The notes under the pieces: model-generated
The model's input: the letters and a program-made list of their open reading frames with translations, nothing else
Databases searched by the model: none
What the model was told of the DNA's origin: nothing
From: Propionispora vibrioides
GTDB lineage: Bacteria > Bacillota > Negativicutes > Propionisporales > Propionisporaceae
Reading direction: 5' to 3'
Length of the DNA stretch: 64,000 bases
Assembly (NCBI RefSeq): GCF_900110485.1
Contig: NZ_FODY01000001.1
Location: 186,001-250,000, forward strand
In this document: positions 27,116 to 36,913 of the stretch, one piece after another
Position numbering within the stretch: position 1 is the stretch's first letter
How the letters are laid out: every line of letters starts with the position of its first letter
Program-made: the position numbers and the translations under genes

Positions 27116-28186
27116 TTACTGAAATTTATTTTCCGCAATAATCTCGGCCAGCACATCACCCAGCATTTCCATACTGCGTGCAGCCTCTTCCACACTGTTC
27201 TCCTGACAGCCAACCTCCAACAACAAGGCGTGAGGATGGAGATGCTGATTATAGCGCCACTCGACTAACTGGATCCCCCGCGATAATCCGGGGTAATGCT
27301 GGTTCAGCTTAGCATCAATCAGTTTGGCAAAAGCGTGATTTTCCTGCCAATGGGGCTGCTCCAGACCCGGTTGCCCCTGCGCCACCAGGATCATAATCCG
27401 GGCAGCCGGCTGTCCGTTGATCATGGCTGTTGTGTATTCCCGTTTTTGCGCGTCCCGGTGTATATCAAAAATCATTTGTATGGACGGATTATCCTCCAGC
27501 ATTTTTTTTGCCGTAATTTCCGAAGGTCCATAGGCTTTCATAAAACTGGGATAATCATGAATAGTGGTGCTTTGGACGGCGGCAATATTGTATTTTTCCA
27601 TTTGCTTGACTAATGCCTGTCCTACCTGGATGATATCGCCGGTCTGTCCGCCCGGCTTATGGTCCACCCCCGAGGTGGGGATATAAGACTCCGCCGTGTG
27701 AGTATGATAGATACCCACTAAAGGCTTGCTTTTATCCAGTTCTGTCTTCCCTGCGGCCTTGGAAAAGAGCGCCACTCGCTCCCCGCCAGTCATCGGTTTT
27801 GAACTTTTGATGCTTGCCACGACAGGTATTTCCGAATTGATCACCGAGCGCATATCGCGTAAATCAACAGACGTTAACATCATGAAAAAGTTGGATAATA
27901 GGCTAGCCGGGGTAAACTGACTTGTTCCGTTCTGTTGCTTTGCCGCCAATTCCAGTCCCGGCACACCGTAAAACAAGATCTCCTGCCATTGCGGCCAGGC
28001 GGTAAATGTCTCCTGCTCGATAGGGTAGAATTTGTTTACTGCTACAGGCACAGCCGTATCCTGGCTGAAAGCCTGTACTACTGCCAACGTACACAATAGC
28101 AAAATAACTGCGCCGACCCAAAAATAGGACTTCTTCATTTGCCGCTTATTCGTCGTACGATGCCGCTGCCGCCTTGATAACATCAT
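27116..28186 (-). CDS. spoIIP: Stage II sporulation protein P (SpoIIP)
   Basis: SpoIIP is a membrane-anchored amidase/endopeptidase that works with SpoIID and SpoIIM to thin septal peptidoglycan during engulfment. The 356-residue protein has an N-terminal membrane helix (about residues 21-40) and a C-terminal SpoIIP domain with VGIYHTHTAESY, MIFDIHRDAQKR and LLEVGCQENSVEEA, including the metal-binding His and Glu positions. Two adjacent ATG codons follow GGAGG; the second has the better spacing. A candidate sigma-E promoter is at 28299-28328. The 320 bases upstream hold this promoter, element A3 and otherwise nothing that I recognise. Confidence 0.96.
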   Translation of the reverse strand: MMLSRRQRHRTTNKRQMKKSYFWVGAVILLLCTLAVVQAFSQDTAVPVAVNKFYPIEQETFTAWPQWQEILFYGVPGLELAAKQQNGTSQFTPASLLSNFFMMLTSVDLRDMRSVINSEIPVVASIKSSKPMTGGERVALFSKAAGKTELDKSKPLVGIYHTHTAESYIPTSGVDHKPGGQTGDIIQVGQALVKQMEKYNIAAVQSTTIHDYPSFMKAYGPSEITAKKMLEDNPSIQMIFDIHRDAQKREYTTAMINGQPAARIMILVAQGQPGLEQPHWQENHAFAKLIDAKLNQHYPGLSRGIQLVEWRYNQHLHPHALLLEVGCQENSVEEAARSMEMLGDVLAEIIAENKFQ

Positions 28187-28298
28187 TGCCTCCTACCGGC
28201 AACTTAGGTAGGGATCACCTGGAAGTTACCTGGTTTTTCTATGGTTGTCATCAATCATTACAAGAGTGCCGTATAGCCTTAACTATCAGCACGTCCTA

Positions 28299-28328
28299 TA
28301 TATATGTCCGGCAGCTATTCAATATGAC
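28299..28328 (-). promoter_or_regulatory. Candidate sigma-E promoter of spoIIP
   Basis: On the minus strand GTCATATT (28321-28328) matches the sigma-E -35 consensus well, and CATATATA (28299-28306) is a partial match to CATACANT, with a 14-base spacer. It lies about 110 bases before spoIIP, which is sigma-E dependent in Bacillus. Its -35 touches the end of element A3. Confidence 0.55.
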
Positions 28329-28500
28329 TTAAGAAACCACTAAATTTAATTCACAATGCGCGTCCTTACGAATCTCTTTTTCACCTGGCTGCGTCAGCAA
28401 ATCCTTGAGCAACCCAACTATTCCTGCATTCTTATTTTCTTGCCAGATGAAAAAATCTCTCACCAAAGCGACAGGTTTATTACATCAACCGATTCTTAAT
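28328..28500. repeat. Palindromic intergenic element, group A, copy A3 (inverted)
   Basis: About 173 bp, opposite in orientation to A1. Read on the minus strand it begins ATTAAGAATCGGTTGATGTA and ends TTTAGTGGTTTCTTAAG. Core blocks are GGTGAGAGATTTTTTCATCT and GACGCAGCCAGGTGAAAAAG. It starts 8 bases after the gpr stop and ends at the -35 of the spoIIP promoter. Confidence 0.8.
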
Positions 28501-28508
28501 AATGGCAG

Positions 28509-29480
28509 TTAATGCAAGTAACGGTGAATATTGGCGTAATCAATATTTGGATGCATGGCCTGATTAATTCCTCCGGCCACTACCGCAGAGATATCGGCAA
28601 TCTGACGGTCCACTTCCTTCGGCGTAACCATAAGGTCGCCCAGGGAATTAGGCAATACCTGCTTTACGATGGTGTGACGGTCGGCCTCGGAAAGCCGCTC
28701 CATACTCTTTAAATATCTGGCAAAGGCCGCCTGTTCCTGCATGGCATTAATGGTATCCATGGCTATGGTGGAGGCATGAACAACGGTCGGCACACCAATG
28801 GCGATAACCGGCACCTGCAGGGACTCTTGGGTTAAGCCAAACCGCTTATTACCTACGCCTGAACCGGGATGAATACCCGTATTGGAAAGCTGCACCGTGG
28901 TAACCACCCGGTGGCTGGCAGCAGCGGCCAGCGCATCAATCGCAATAACCGCATCCGGTTTGATCCGGCTAACGATGCCGTGAACAATTTCCGCCGTTTC
29001 CATGCCGGTAACCCCCAATACGCCCGGCGCAATCGCACAGACGGAACGGACGCCGCCTTTCAGCTCAGGTGATAGCATATCCTGCAAATGCCGCGTGACA
29101 ACAATCTTTTCTACCGCCCGTGGGCCCAGGGCATCCGGTGTAATTTGCCAGTTTCCCAAACCAACCACCAGCACTGTGGCGTTTTGCGACAACGGCAGCA
29201 ACGCAGCAAGTTCTTTAGCCAGCATTTGCATAACCTTTTCCTGTAACAATGTGTTTTTATAACGCAATCCCTGCGCTTCCACCGTAACATATTCGCCTTC
29301 AACCTTGCCCATCATCTGAGCCGCCTGCGGCGTACTGATTGTCACACGGGTGATGACCACATCCTCGTCATTGGCTGTTTTCACCGTCAAACCGGGAATT
29401 TTCTCTTCCACTTCTTGCGTCAGCATTTCCTGCGCTTCCAAAGCCAAATCAGTCCGCAAATTCCGGTGTCCGTATTCCAT
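28509..29480 (-). CDS. gpr: Germination protease GPR
   Basis: GPR degrades small acid-soluble spore proteins at germination. The 323-residue protein belongs to peptidase family A25. It begins with YGHRNLRTDLALEA, where the zymogen is normally self-cleaved, and contains VVGLGNWQITPDALGPRAVEK, GITGMETAEI-like GVLGVTGMETAEIV and DALAAAASHRV-like VIAIDALAA, then HPGSGVGNKR. Length is a little shorter than in Bacillus. AGGAGTG precedes the ATG. A full-match sigma-G promoter is upstream (29532-29561). It is followed by spoIIP as in Bacillus. Confidence 0.97.
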   Translation of the reverse strand: MEYGHRNLRTDLALEAQEMLTQEVEEKIPGLTVKTANDEDVVITRVTISTPQAAQMMGKVEGEYVTVEAQGLRYKNTLLQEKVMQMLAKELAALLPLSQNATVLVVGLGNWQITPDALGPRAVEKIVVTRHLQDMLSPELKGGVRSVCAIAPGVLGVTGMETAEIVHGIVSRIKPDAVIAIDALAAAASHRVVTTVQLSNTGIHPGSGVGNKRFGLTQESLQVPVIAIGVPTVVHASTIAMDTINAMQEQAAFARYLKSMERLSEADRHTIVKQVLPNSLGDLMVTPKEVDRQIADISAVVAGGINQAMHPNIDYANIHRYLH

Positions 29481-29531
29481 CTATCAATCACTCCTAAGCT
29501 TTGTTTTCTCTCAACCAACAACAATTACCCC

Positions 29532-29561
29532 TATTATGATCTGGAACATATTTTCCTATAC
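29532..29561 (-). promoter_or_regulatory. Sigma-G (forespore) promoter of gpr
   Basis: On the minus strand GTATA (29557-29561), an 18-base spacer and CATAATA (29532-29538) fit the sigma-G consensus GHATR-N18-CATNHTA at every defined position. It is about 50 bases before gpr, a forespore gene in Bacillus, and lies back to back with the rpsT promoter. Confidence 0.75.
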
Positions 29562-29575
29562 CGCAGAATTCTCAC

Positions 29576-29604
29576 TTGCTTTTACTGATAATTCATGCTA
29601 AAAT
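29576..29604 (+). promoter_or_regulatory. Sigma-A promoter of rpsT
   Basis: TTGCTT (29576-29581), a 17-base spacer and TAAAAT (29599-29604) on the plus strand, about 35 bases before the rpsT start. A short leader with two purine-rich runs (TTGGAGG, AAAGGAGG) follows; only the second is correctly spaced from the start codon. Confidence 0.65.
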
Positions 29605-29638
29605 ATTGGAGGTAAAATGGTCAAAGGAGGTGAAACAC

Positions 29639-29905
29639 TTGCCAAATATTAAATCATCTGAACGTAGTGTAAAAACTGATGCCGAAAGACGCGCAAAAAA
29701 CTTTGCAGCTAAATCCACTGTAAAAAGCGCTTTCCGCAAAGTAGCTGAAGCTGTACATACCGGCAAAGCGGATGAGGCGAAAGCCTTCCTGACCAATGCT
29801 AGCAGCACTATTGATAAAGCTGTTTCTAAAGGCGTTATCCATAAAAATGCAGCAGCCCGTAAAAAATCCCGCTTAGCCCGCAAAGTCAACGCTATGGCTC
29901 AATAA
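29639..29905 (+). CDS. rpsT: 30S ribosomal protein bS20
   Basis: An 88-residue basic ribosomal protein starting PNIKSSERSVKTDAERRAKN and containing ASSTIDKAVSKGVIHKNAAARKKSRLARKVN, typical of bS20. The start is TTG at 29639, placed by AAAGGAGGTG ending 7 bases upstream; the longer frame from 29576 would begin at the promoter. Transcribed alone, against the direction of its neighbours, between its own promoter and terminator. TTG starts are known for bS20 genes in other bacteria. Confidence 0.97.
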   Translation: MPNIKSSERSVKTDAERRAKNFAAKSTVKSAFRKVAEAVHTGKADEAKAFLTNASSTIDKAVSKGVIHKNAAARKKSRLARKVNAMAQ

Positions 29906-29910
29906 GTTAT

Positions 29911-29947
29911 AAAAACCCTATCCATTCAAGATGGACAGGGTTTTTTT
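29911..29947 (+). terminator. Intrinsic terminator of rpsT
   Basis: Stem AACCCTATCCAT/ATGGACAGGGTT (one mismatch) around a 5-base loop, followed by seven T. It starts 7 bases after the rpsT stop. Confidence 0.85.
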
Positions 29948-30055
29948 GTTTTTCTTTTTATACTATTTTCTTGAAAATGTGATAAGATCTTCGAGAATTT
30001 TTGGTTCACTCCAAGGACGGCAGTACAGCGGTAGGCAAAAAAGGCCGCAAAGATG

Positions 30056-31132
30056 TCATGGTTTTGATGGGATAGTAGTATTATGACATAGACGAATGAC
30101 GATTTCTTCCAGAACAGCCTCATTGGCTTGACTTGATTTAAAATCAGTGTCGGCCTGGGCGAGTGATAACAGCGCCTGGCGTAATTGCGCGATGCCGAAC
30201 TGCTGGCTTTGTTTTATCTTTTTCTCACAAATATAGTTGACTAGTCCGGTCCGGGTTCCTATTTCACGGGCCGGCAAACCGGTTGCAACCATTTCCTTGA
30301 TTCGCCAGAGCAAACGTATCTCCCGGGCCAGCAGGCCAATCAACTTAGCCGGATGCTCACCGGAAGCTAGTTGTCTGCCCAGTAATGGCAGGGCCTTGGC
30401 AACCTGCTTTTGCCCGATTGCCTCCAGCAGGGCAAAAACTGACAGTTCCGGAACGGACGCCAGCACCGCTTCCAAATCCTGCAATGTAATTATCGTTCGG
30501 TTGCCGGTGTAAAGCGATAGCTTTTCCAGCTCCGCTTCCAAAAAAACCAAAGAAATCCGGGGCATACTCCCCACCATAGCTAACACGGCTTCCATCGCAT
30601 TGGCAGCTATTTTTTTTTGTCTTTTGCCAAGCTGCGCCTGTACCCACTGGGAAATATTTTTGGTATCCCAGGATTTAAAGGAAATAGCTTCAAAAGCAAT
30701 TCCGCATTTTTCAATCTGTTTAAACAGCTTCCTTCGCTTATCCACTTTCTCAATTGTCGTTAAGACAAGACAAGTATAGTCCGGCATATCGGCGAGCACC
30801 TTCAGCAATCGCCCACTGCTCTTATCGCTTTTCCCAGATTCGTCCACCTCAGCATTGTCCTGTTTTGCCGCCCGGAAAAAAGCCGTATTATGGATGACAA
30901 TAACCTGCTTTCCGCCCAGGAACGGTACTGTTTCCAAGAGACCAATTAACTCCTCGGGTTTAGGATCGCCATCCAGCACGGTCAAATTGCAGTCCCGTTC
31001 ATCAGGCGTCAGCAATTGATCAATAATGGCATGCTCCAGTTGCTGGATAATATAATGCTCCTCACCGTATAACAGATATACAGGGCTTACCTCCCCCTGT
31101 CTGATCCGCTCTTCCAGTTGGCTATAGTTCAT
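30056..31132 (-). CDS. holA: DNA polymerase III delta subunit HolA
   Basis: The delta subunit opens the sliding clamp in the clamp loader. The 358-residue protein begins YSQLEERIRQGEVSPVYLLYGEEHY and shows the family features TPDERDCNLTVLDGD and, near the C-terminus, RLLWRIKEM with a helical tail. The frame extends to 31159 inside comEC, but GAGG lies 6 bases before the ATG at 31132. It follows comEC with a 17-base gap. The 75 bases past rpsT's terminator at the 3' side contain no gene. Confidence 0.94.
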   Translation of the reverse strand: MNYSQLEERIRQGEVSPVYLLYGEEHYIIQQLEHAIIDQLLTPDERDCNLTVLDGDPKPEELIGLLETVPFLGGKQVIVIHNTAFFRAAKQDNAEVDESGKSDKSSGRLLKVLADMPDYTCLVLTTIEKVDKRRKLFKQIEKCGIAFEAISFKSWDTKNISQWVQAQLGKRQKKIAANAMEAVLAMVGSMPRISLVFLEAELEKLSLYTGNRTIITLQDLEAVLASVPELSVFALLEAIGQKQVAKALPLLGRQLASGEHPAKLIGLLAREIRLLWRIKEMVATGLPAREIGTRTGLVNYICEKKIKQSQQFGIAQLRQALLSLAQADTDFKSSQANEAVLEEIVIRLCHNTTIPSKP

Positions 31133-31148
31133 AGTTGTCCTCGACTCC

Positions 31149-33554
31149 TTATTCATCATAAAGGTAGGGATTAACCGTCATCGTTTGTCCATCAGTAACA
31201 ACCCGTACGGCACCGGACCGGTCGGTACGATATACCCTGGTCTTGCCGGCAGCCAGCCGTGCCAGCGTTTCCGCATGGGGATGGCCGAAAGAATTGTGAT
31301 AACCGACGGATATTACGGCAACCTGCGGCGCCACAGCCTGCAAAAAGGCAGCCGTAGATGACGTGCGTGAGCCATGATGCCCCACTTTCAGCAAATTACT
31401 TTTAATCGGCAGTTTCTCAGCCAGTATTTCCGCTTCGCCGGGAGCTTCCAAATCACCGGTAAACAGTATGCTCTGGTCACCGAACGCCACCCGTATGACC
31501 GTGGACGTTTCATTCCCCTCACTGGCGCTCCGGCTGCCCGCCGGAGCATACACTACCGTAAAGGTCACTCCGTCCAGTTCAATCTGTTGCCCTTGATATT
31601 GCGGGATCACTGCTTGCCTGTTTCTATGATATAACACAGCCTTTTCTGCCTGTGTATACTCCGCCTCCCGGGCCATTAATACACACTTGACCGGAATATG
31701 ATTCAATATGGCAGCCGCTCCGCCGGCATGATCCTGATGTCCGTGAGTCAAAAAAAGATAGTCCAGTTCCGTTATCCCGTAATGTCTCAGGTAAGGATAA
31801 ACAACCTGCTCGCCCAGGTCGAAAGAAGTACTGCCCATGGACCCGCCCGTATCCACCATCACCGCCCGGCCATGAGGTGTCGTAATCACAGCAGCATCGC
31901 CTTGACCAACATCAATAAAATGAATAATCACCGGTCTGGGGTAAACCAGACAAGCAGCCCAAACCAGTGCTGCCACAATGCTGAAGACCTGAACCCGGCC
32001 CGGCCATCGCCGCCATATCTCTAATGGTAACATAACCGGTTGGGGAAAGTAACCATATAGCCAAAATAAAAGCAGATAGTAGACGACACAAACAGCCCCA
32101 TCCAGGGGAGGAAAATAGATGCTAGCGGCGGGAAGTGCCGCCAGCCAGGCTGTAGCCTGAAGCACCGCACCCAGGCAAAGGCTGCAGCCTGCAAACACGA
32201 GTCCGGCAAGCGCCGGAGCCCAGCTCACAAGCAACACACCAACTAGCCCCGCTATAACAATCCCCTCCACCATTGGCACAACAATAAAATTAGCGGTAAA
32301 GGAACTAAGGGAGTAATTGCTGAAATACCAGGCCGTCAAGGGCAGCGCTGCCAATTGAACGGCAAAAGTCGCGGCAACAACCTGTGCTAGCCGTTTCGGC
32401 AAACGTTGCAGCAAATGCACTGTCTTGGCATAAAACAAAATAAGCCCGGCTGTGCAAGCAAAAGAAAGCTGAAAACTGATATCATAGATCAGTTCCGGCT
32501 GCAAGGCCAGCATAAGCAGCAGGGACAGTCCAAAAGCGGCGGCTACATCTTTTTCCCGTTGCCAGACGACAGCCGCCAGGCCGGTCAGTCCCATAATCAG
32601 TGAACGCAGCACCGGCGCAGTCAACCCGGCGATAACAGCATACCCGGTAACCGCGATGGCCGTTATGACGGCGATTAAACCCGGTCGGAGTTTAAACCGT
32701 CTTCCCAGCCAGAGCATCGCCACACCAACCAACGCGACATGAGTTCCTGACACCGATAGAATATGAATCAGTCCGGTTGTCTGAAAATCGGTGATAACCT
32801 CCCGGCTGATTCCCCGATAGCCACCGAAGATCATACCGGACAGAATAGCCGCCTCCGGCGCAGGCATAACCTTTTCCATAGCAACAACAACCTGACGGCG
32901 CCAGTTATCCCGCCAGGCTTGCCAGGAAATGCCCCCTCCGGACAACTCAATAAGTCTTAAGGGACCGGCCGGCAGCAACCGCGCCCTGATCCCCTCCCGT
33001 TGCAAGGCGGCCACGGTGTTGATCGCGCCGGGATTATTATACCCATGAAGCTCGACAATCGTCCCCGCAGCACTAATTCTGTCACCACAGTCAATCGCCG
33101 CGGGTACTTTGTTCGCTGAGACGCTCAGACTGACCTTGCCGGTTACCGGTATCGCACTTTTTTTTTCGTTATCCGGTTTTGTCAGTCCCCAGGCTTCCAC
33201 TATATATCTGAACTTAGTTTCTTCCCCGTTCGCCGTAAGCTCCTGCTTTTCAACAACCTGACCGCTAAGAATTACATCCTGACCGGCAAACAGGCTGACA
33301 TCACTGGAGGGAATACTGACTGCCTGCAGATAGCGGATAGCACCGGCGAAAAAAAAGAGCGCCACCAGAGCAAAAACCAACCAGCCCGCCTCATCGCGCC
33401 GCCGGGCAAAACAAAACACAGCTCCCGCCGCAATCAGCCCCAGGCAATAAAGCAGCGGCAAATAAACCGCGCATAAACCGGCCCACCAAATACCGACTGC
33501 AAAGGCCGCGGCCACCACCACTAGAAGATTGCTTACTATCACAGACATCGGCAT
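31149..33554 (-). CDS. comEC: ComEC/Rec2 DNA-uptake channel protein
   Basis: Forms the inner-membrane channel for single-stranded DNA in natural transformation. The 801-residue protein has N-terminal helices, a DUF4131/OB-like domain, the Competence domain with about eight membrane helices (GLIHILSVSGTHVALVG region onward), and a C-terminal metallo-beta-lactamase-like domain with FIDVGQGDAAVITTPHG and FLTHGHQDHAGG, which may act as the nuclease. Full length with no break. It starts 7 bases after comEA. Functional uptake would also need pilus and comFA genes, not in the window. Confidence 0.95.
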   Translation of the reverse strand: MPMSVIVSNLLVVVAAAFAVGIWWAGLCAVYLPLLYCLGLIAAGAVFCFARRRDEAGWLVFALVALFFFAGAIRYLQAVSIPSSDVSLFAGQDVILSGQVVEKQELTANGEETKFRYIVEAWGLTKPDNEKKSAIPVTGKVSLSVSANKVPAAIDCGDRISAAGTIVELHGYNNPGAINTVAALQREGIRARLLPAGPLRLIELSGGGISWQAWRDNWRRQVVVAMEKVMPAPEAAILSGMIFGGYRGISREVITDFQTTGLIHILSVSGTHVALVGVAMLWLGRRFKLRPGLIAVITAIAVTGYAVIAGLTAPVLRSLIMGLTGLAAVVWQREKDVAAAFGLSLLLMLALQPELIYDISFQLSFACTAGLILFYAKTVHLLQRLPKRLAQVVAATFAVQLAALPLTAWYFSNYSLSSFTANFIVVPMVEGIVIAGLVGVLLVSWAPALAGLVFAGCSLCLGAVLQATAWLAALPAASIYFPPLDGAVCVVYYLLLFWLYGYFPQPVMLPLEIWRRWPGRVQVFSIVAALVWAACLVYPRPVIIHFIDVGQGDAAVITTPHGRAVMVDTGGSMGSTSFDLGEQVVYPYLRHYGITELDYLFLTHGHQDHAGGAAAILNHIPVKCVLMAREAEYTQAEKAVLYHRNRQAVIPQYQGQQIELDGVTFTVVYAPAGSRSASEGNETSTVIRVAFGDQSILFTGDLEAPGEAEILAEKLPIKSNLLKVGHHGSRTSSTAAFLQAVAPQVAVISVGYHNSFGHPHAETLARLAAGKTRVYRTDRSGAVRVVTDGQTMTVNPYLYDE

Positions 33555-33561
33555 ACACCAA

Positions 33562-34173
33562 TTAAATGGTTATTTTATCGGCCAGCCGGTTAAATTTGGC
33601 TTCACCGATACCCGGGACATTCTTTAAGTCGGCAATGTCCTTAAACATTCCCGCAGTTTCCCGGTACTCCACAATCCGCTCCGCCATGGCGGGACCAATT
33701 CCGGGAAGTTTATCCAGTTCTTCCTTGCCGGCGCTGTTAATATTTACTTTTTCCTGCCCATCGCTGCTATGGGTTACCGTTCCGCCACCACCGGCCACTG
33801 CCGCACTGTTTTTATCCGGCACATGGATATGCATTCCGTCCCTGATTTTTTCCGCCAGGTTAATTTTGATCTGATCAGCGGCTGACGTCAATCCACCAGC
33901 CACCTGCACCACATCCACCACCCGGCTGTTAACCGGTATGTGGAATACCCCCGGCCGATTAACCGCACCGCTGATGTAAACAACACAGTCCTCCGCCGTT
34001 TTAGCCGTATTGACCTTGGTCGGATTTACCGCATCGGCGCTTTTCCGCTGTTCCTCCGACTGGACGGAAATCCGCTCGCTAACCGCCTGCTTTTGCCAGA
34101 AACTGTAGAAACTGGCTGTTAACAAAATGGCGGCAACAAGCATAATTACGATAATCCGTTCTCTGGTGAACAT
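33562..34173 (-). CDS. comEA: ComEA competence DNA-binding receptor
   Basis: A 203-residue membrane-anchored DNA receptor. One N-terminal membrane helix (about residues 8-25) is followed by a SLBB domain with CVVYISGAVNRPGVFHIP and DQIKINLAEKIRDGMHIHVPD, then a Gly-rich linker and a helix-hairpin-helix DNA-binding domain with INSAGKEELDKLPGIGPAMAERIV. This SLBB plus HhH order is standard for Bacillota ComEA. GGAGGGG precedes the start. It leads the comEA-comEC-holA unit. Confidence 0.96.
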   Translation of the reverse strand: MFTRERIIVIMLVAAILLTASFYSFWQKQAVSERISVQSEEQRKSADAVNPTKVNTAKTAEDCVVYISGAVNRPGVFHIPVNSRVVDVVQVAGGLTSAADQIKINLAEKIRDGMHIHVPDKNSAAVAGGGGTVTHSSDGQEKVNINSAGKEELDKLPGIGPAMAERIVEYRETAGMFKDIADLKNVPGIGEAKFNRLADKITI

Positions 34174-34247
34174 CCATCCGTTCCCCTCCGCAAAAGAATA
34201 TCTGGTTCACCGAATTCGCCAAATATATCCAAAATCCTCCAAATGCA

Positions 34248-34286
34248 CCAAAAAAAGCAGCCGTCCTACCAGCAGGTAGAACGGCT
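34248..34286 (-). terminator. Intrinsic terminator of leuS
   Basis: A 12-bp stem (AGCCGTCCTACC, AGCA loop, GGTAGAACGGCT; one mismatch) at 34259-34286, followed on the minus strand by a run of T. It lies about 90 bases after the leuS stop, past repeat D1. A weaker T run on the other side could make it bidirectional. Confidence 0.85.
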
Positions 34287-34323
34287 GTACTTTTTTATCC
34301 GATGGCTAAGCCCCTGAATAATA

Positions 34324-34374
34324 CCGACTAAGCTTCCCTGTTGGGAAAAATCCCTTCTGGAAACGAGTCTCCAT
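34324..34374 (-). repeat. Post-stop repeat D, copy D1 (after leuS)
   Basis: About 51 bases directly after the leuS stop closely resemble the segment after aspS (41379-41427). Shared on the minus strand: GAGACTYGTTTCMRGARGGA, then TTTT, a CCC..GGG-type hairpin and GAAGCTTAGTCGG. A short hairpin is possible but it has no T tract; the terminator lies further on. Confidence 0.6.
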
Positions 34375-36861
34375 TTATTTCACTACAATATTGACCAGCT
34401 TTTGCGGTACGCATATTACTTTTACAACTTGCTTGCCTGCAATCAATTCCTGAACTTTCTGCTGTTCCATGGCTTTATCCTGCAATGCTTTATTGTCAAG
34501 ACCTACGGGAACGACAATTTTATCTCTTACTTTCCCGTTAACCTGTAAAACAATTTCCACTTCATCCAGCTTAACCGCTTCCGGATCAAAGGCAGGCCAG
34601 CTTTCCTTGTGAACGCTGCCGGCCTCGCTGCCCGCAATGGCATGCCATAATTCTTCCGTAATGTGCGGCGCGAAAGGAGCCAGCAAACGAACCAGGGCGG
34701 CGACCAGTTCCCGGGCAAAAGCCGGCTGGACGGCAACATTCTGATCTTTCAATACATACATGGCATTGACCAGTTCCATTATGGCACTGATAGCAGTATT
34801 GAAAGTGAAACGTTCACCCACATCCTCCGTTACCTTTTTAATGGTTAAATGCAAAATCCGTCTTACATGCTGCTCTTCCTTGGACAAGGACGCAGCAGCC
34901 ACTTCTGCTACCTCTGCGGTAAGGAAGGAATGATAGTAATGGATAATGCGCCAGAACCGGCCGAGGAAGCGATAGGCTCCTTCCACCCCCTGCTCGCTCC
35001 ACTCCAGATCGCGTTCCGGCGGAGCCGCAAACAAGATGAACAGGCGGGCCGTATCGGCGCCGTACTTGCTGATAATTTCCTCCGGCGAAACCACATTGCC
35101 TTTGGATTTAGACATCTTGGCACCGTCTTTGATAACCATACCCTGGGTCAGTAAATTTTTAAACGGTTCATCGAAGTTGGTAAGTCCGGCATCTTTCAGT
35201 ACTTTGGTAAAGAAGCGCGAGTAAAGTAAGTGCAAAATGGCATGTTCAATGCCGCCGATATACTGATCAACAGGCATCCAGTAATTCACCTTCGACGGGT
35301 CAAAAGGCGTCATAGTATTGCGCGGATCGGTATAACGCATATAATACCAGGAAGAACAAATAAAGGTATCCATCGTATCGGTTTCACGTCTGGCCTCACC
35401 GCCACATACCGGGCAGGAACAATGTACAAAGGACTCAGTGGTAGCCAGCGGCGACACCGATCCTGTATCAAACCGGACCTCGTCAGGCAGCATGACAGGC
35501 AAATCCTTCTCCGGCACCGGCACGGTGCCGCACTGCGGGCAATAAATAATCGGAATCGGCGCTCCCCAATATCTTTGCCGGGAAATCAGCCAGTCACGCA
35601 AACGGTAGTTCACCCGTTTTTTCCCTAGGCCATGCACTTCCAGCCATTTGGCGATTTCCGTCTTGCCCTGCTCATTATCCAGCCCGGTAAACTGTCCGGA
35701 ATTAACCATAGTACCGGTACCGTCGTAAGCACCTGTCATAGTTTCAATAGTTAACTCCTGGCCCTGCGGCTGGATAACCAGCTGTTTTGCCAAATTATAT
35801 TTGGTAGCAAACTGCCAATCCCGTTCATCATGGGCTGGTACTCCCATGACCGCACCGGTACCATATTCGACCAATACATAATTGGCAATCCAGATCGGCA
35901 CTTGAGCGCCATTGAACGGATTAACGGCATAAACACCGGTAAACATCCCTTCTTTTTCCATCTCACTGGAAGTACGGCTGATTTCACTTAGATTGCGCAC
36001 CCGTTTGATAAAGTCACGAATAGCTGTTTCATTCGGTTTGCCGGTGATAAATTTATCTACCAGGGGATGTTCCGCCGCCAACACCAGATAGGATACACCG
36101 AAAACCGTATCCTGCCGGGTTGTATAGACGGCAATTTTCTCCTCATATTCAGGGACAGGGAAACTGAATTCAGCCCCTTCGCTGCGGCCGATCCAGTTAT
36201 CCTGCATCGTTTTGACCCGCTCCGGCCAGCCTTTAAGATCCTTCAAATCCTCCAGCAGCCGTTCGGCGTAATCGGTTATCTTAAGGAACCACTGTTCCAG
36301 CTCTTTCTTGACCACAACGGCATCGCAACGCCAGCAATGTCCGTCAATGACCTGTTCGTTAGCCAATACGGTATTGCAGTCGTTACACCAGTTAACCGTT
36401 GCCTTTTTCTTATACGCCAGGCCACGCTTGTAAAACAACAGGAATAGCCACTGGGTCCAGCGATAATATTCCGGGTGGCAGGTGGCCACCTCACGGTTCC
36501 AGTCATAGGAAAGCCCCAGTTCCTGCTGTTGGCGCCGCATGTTGGCAATATTGTTCCAAGTCCACTTGGAAGGCTGTACGCCATGCTTGATCGCCGCATT
36601 TTCCGCCGGCATGCCAAAGGCATCCCATCCCATGGGATGGAGCACATTATAGCCTTGCATCACTTTAAACCGGGCCACCACATCGCCAATAGAGTAATTG
36701 CGCACATGTCCCATATGTAAATTTCCCGAAGGATACGGAAACATTTCCAAAACATAATATTCCGGCCGCTGACGGTTGATTTCCGTACTGAATGCATTCG
36801 TTGCCAGCCATTCTTTTTGCCACTTTGCTTCGATTTCAGACGGAAGATATTTTTCGTCCAT
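34375..36861 (-). CDS. leuS: Leucyl-tRNA synthetase
   Basis: Charges tRNA-Leu. The 828-residue class I synthetase shows [16 protein letters not shown] (HMGH signature), a CP1 editing domain with [14 protein letters not shown], zinc-like cysteine pairs (CNDCN, CWRC), AKMSKSKGN (KMSKS) and the C-terminal anticodon-binding domains ending in NIVVK. Length is usual for Bacillota. AGGGAGG precedes the ATG. It is preceded by a T-box leader with its own promoter and followed by repeat D1 and a terminator, so it forms a single-gene unit. Confidence 0.98.
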   Translation of the reverse strand: MDEKYLPSEIEAKWQKEWLATNAFSTEINRQRPEYYVLEMFPYPSGNLHMGHVRNYSIGDVVARFKVMQGYNVLHPMGWDAFGMPAENAAIKHGVQPSKWTWNNIANMRRQQQELGLSYDWNREVATCHPEYYRWTQWLFLLFYKRGLAYKKKATVNWCNDCNTVLANEQVIDGHCWRCDAVVVKKELEQWFLKITDYAERLLEDLKDLKGWPERVKTMQDNWIGRSEGAEFSFPVPEYEEKIAVYTTRQDTVFGVSYLVLAAEHPLVDKFITGKPNETAIRDFIKRVRNLSEISRTSSEMEKEGMFTGVYAVNPFNGAQVPIWIANYVLVEYGTGAVMGVPAHDERDWQFATKYNLAKQLVIQPQGQELTIETMTGAYDGTGTMVNSGQFTGLDNEQGKTEIAKWLEVHGLGKKRVNYRLRDWLISRQRYWGAPIPIIYCPQCGTVPVPEKDLPVMLPDEVRFDTGSVSPLATTESFVHCSCPVCGGEARRETDTMDTFICSSWYYMRYTDPRNTMTPFDPSKVNYWMPVDQYIGGIEHAILHLLYSRFFTKVLKDAGLTNFDEPFKNLLTQGMVIKDGAKMSKSKGNVVSPEEIISKYGADTARLFILFAAPPERDLEWSEQGVEGAYRFLGRFWRIIHYYHSFLTAEVAEVAAASLSKEEQHVRRILHLTIKKVTEDVGERFTFNTAISAIMELVNAMYVLKDQNVAVQPAFARELVAALVRLLAPFAPHITEELWHAIAGSEAGSVHKESWPAFDPEAVKLDEVEIVLQVNGKVRDKIVVPVGLDNKALQDKAMEQQKVQELIAGKQVVKVICVPQKLVNIVVK

Positions 36862-36913
36862 TACTTAATAACCTCCCTAATGTATAAAACAATCCTTTCG
36901 GTGCCCAAGAACC

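Noticed and set aside
29980-30055. Possible truncated copy of the palindromic family downstream of holA
   Set aside because: GGACGGCAGTACAGCGGTAGG and AGGCAAAAAAGGCCGC faintly resemble the core, but neither end nor arms are present, so similarity could be by chance.
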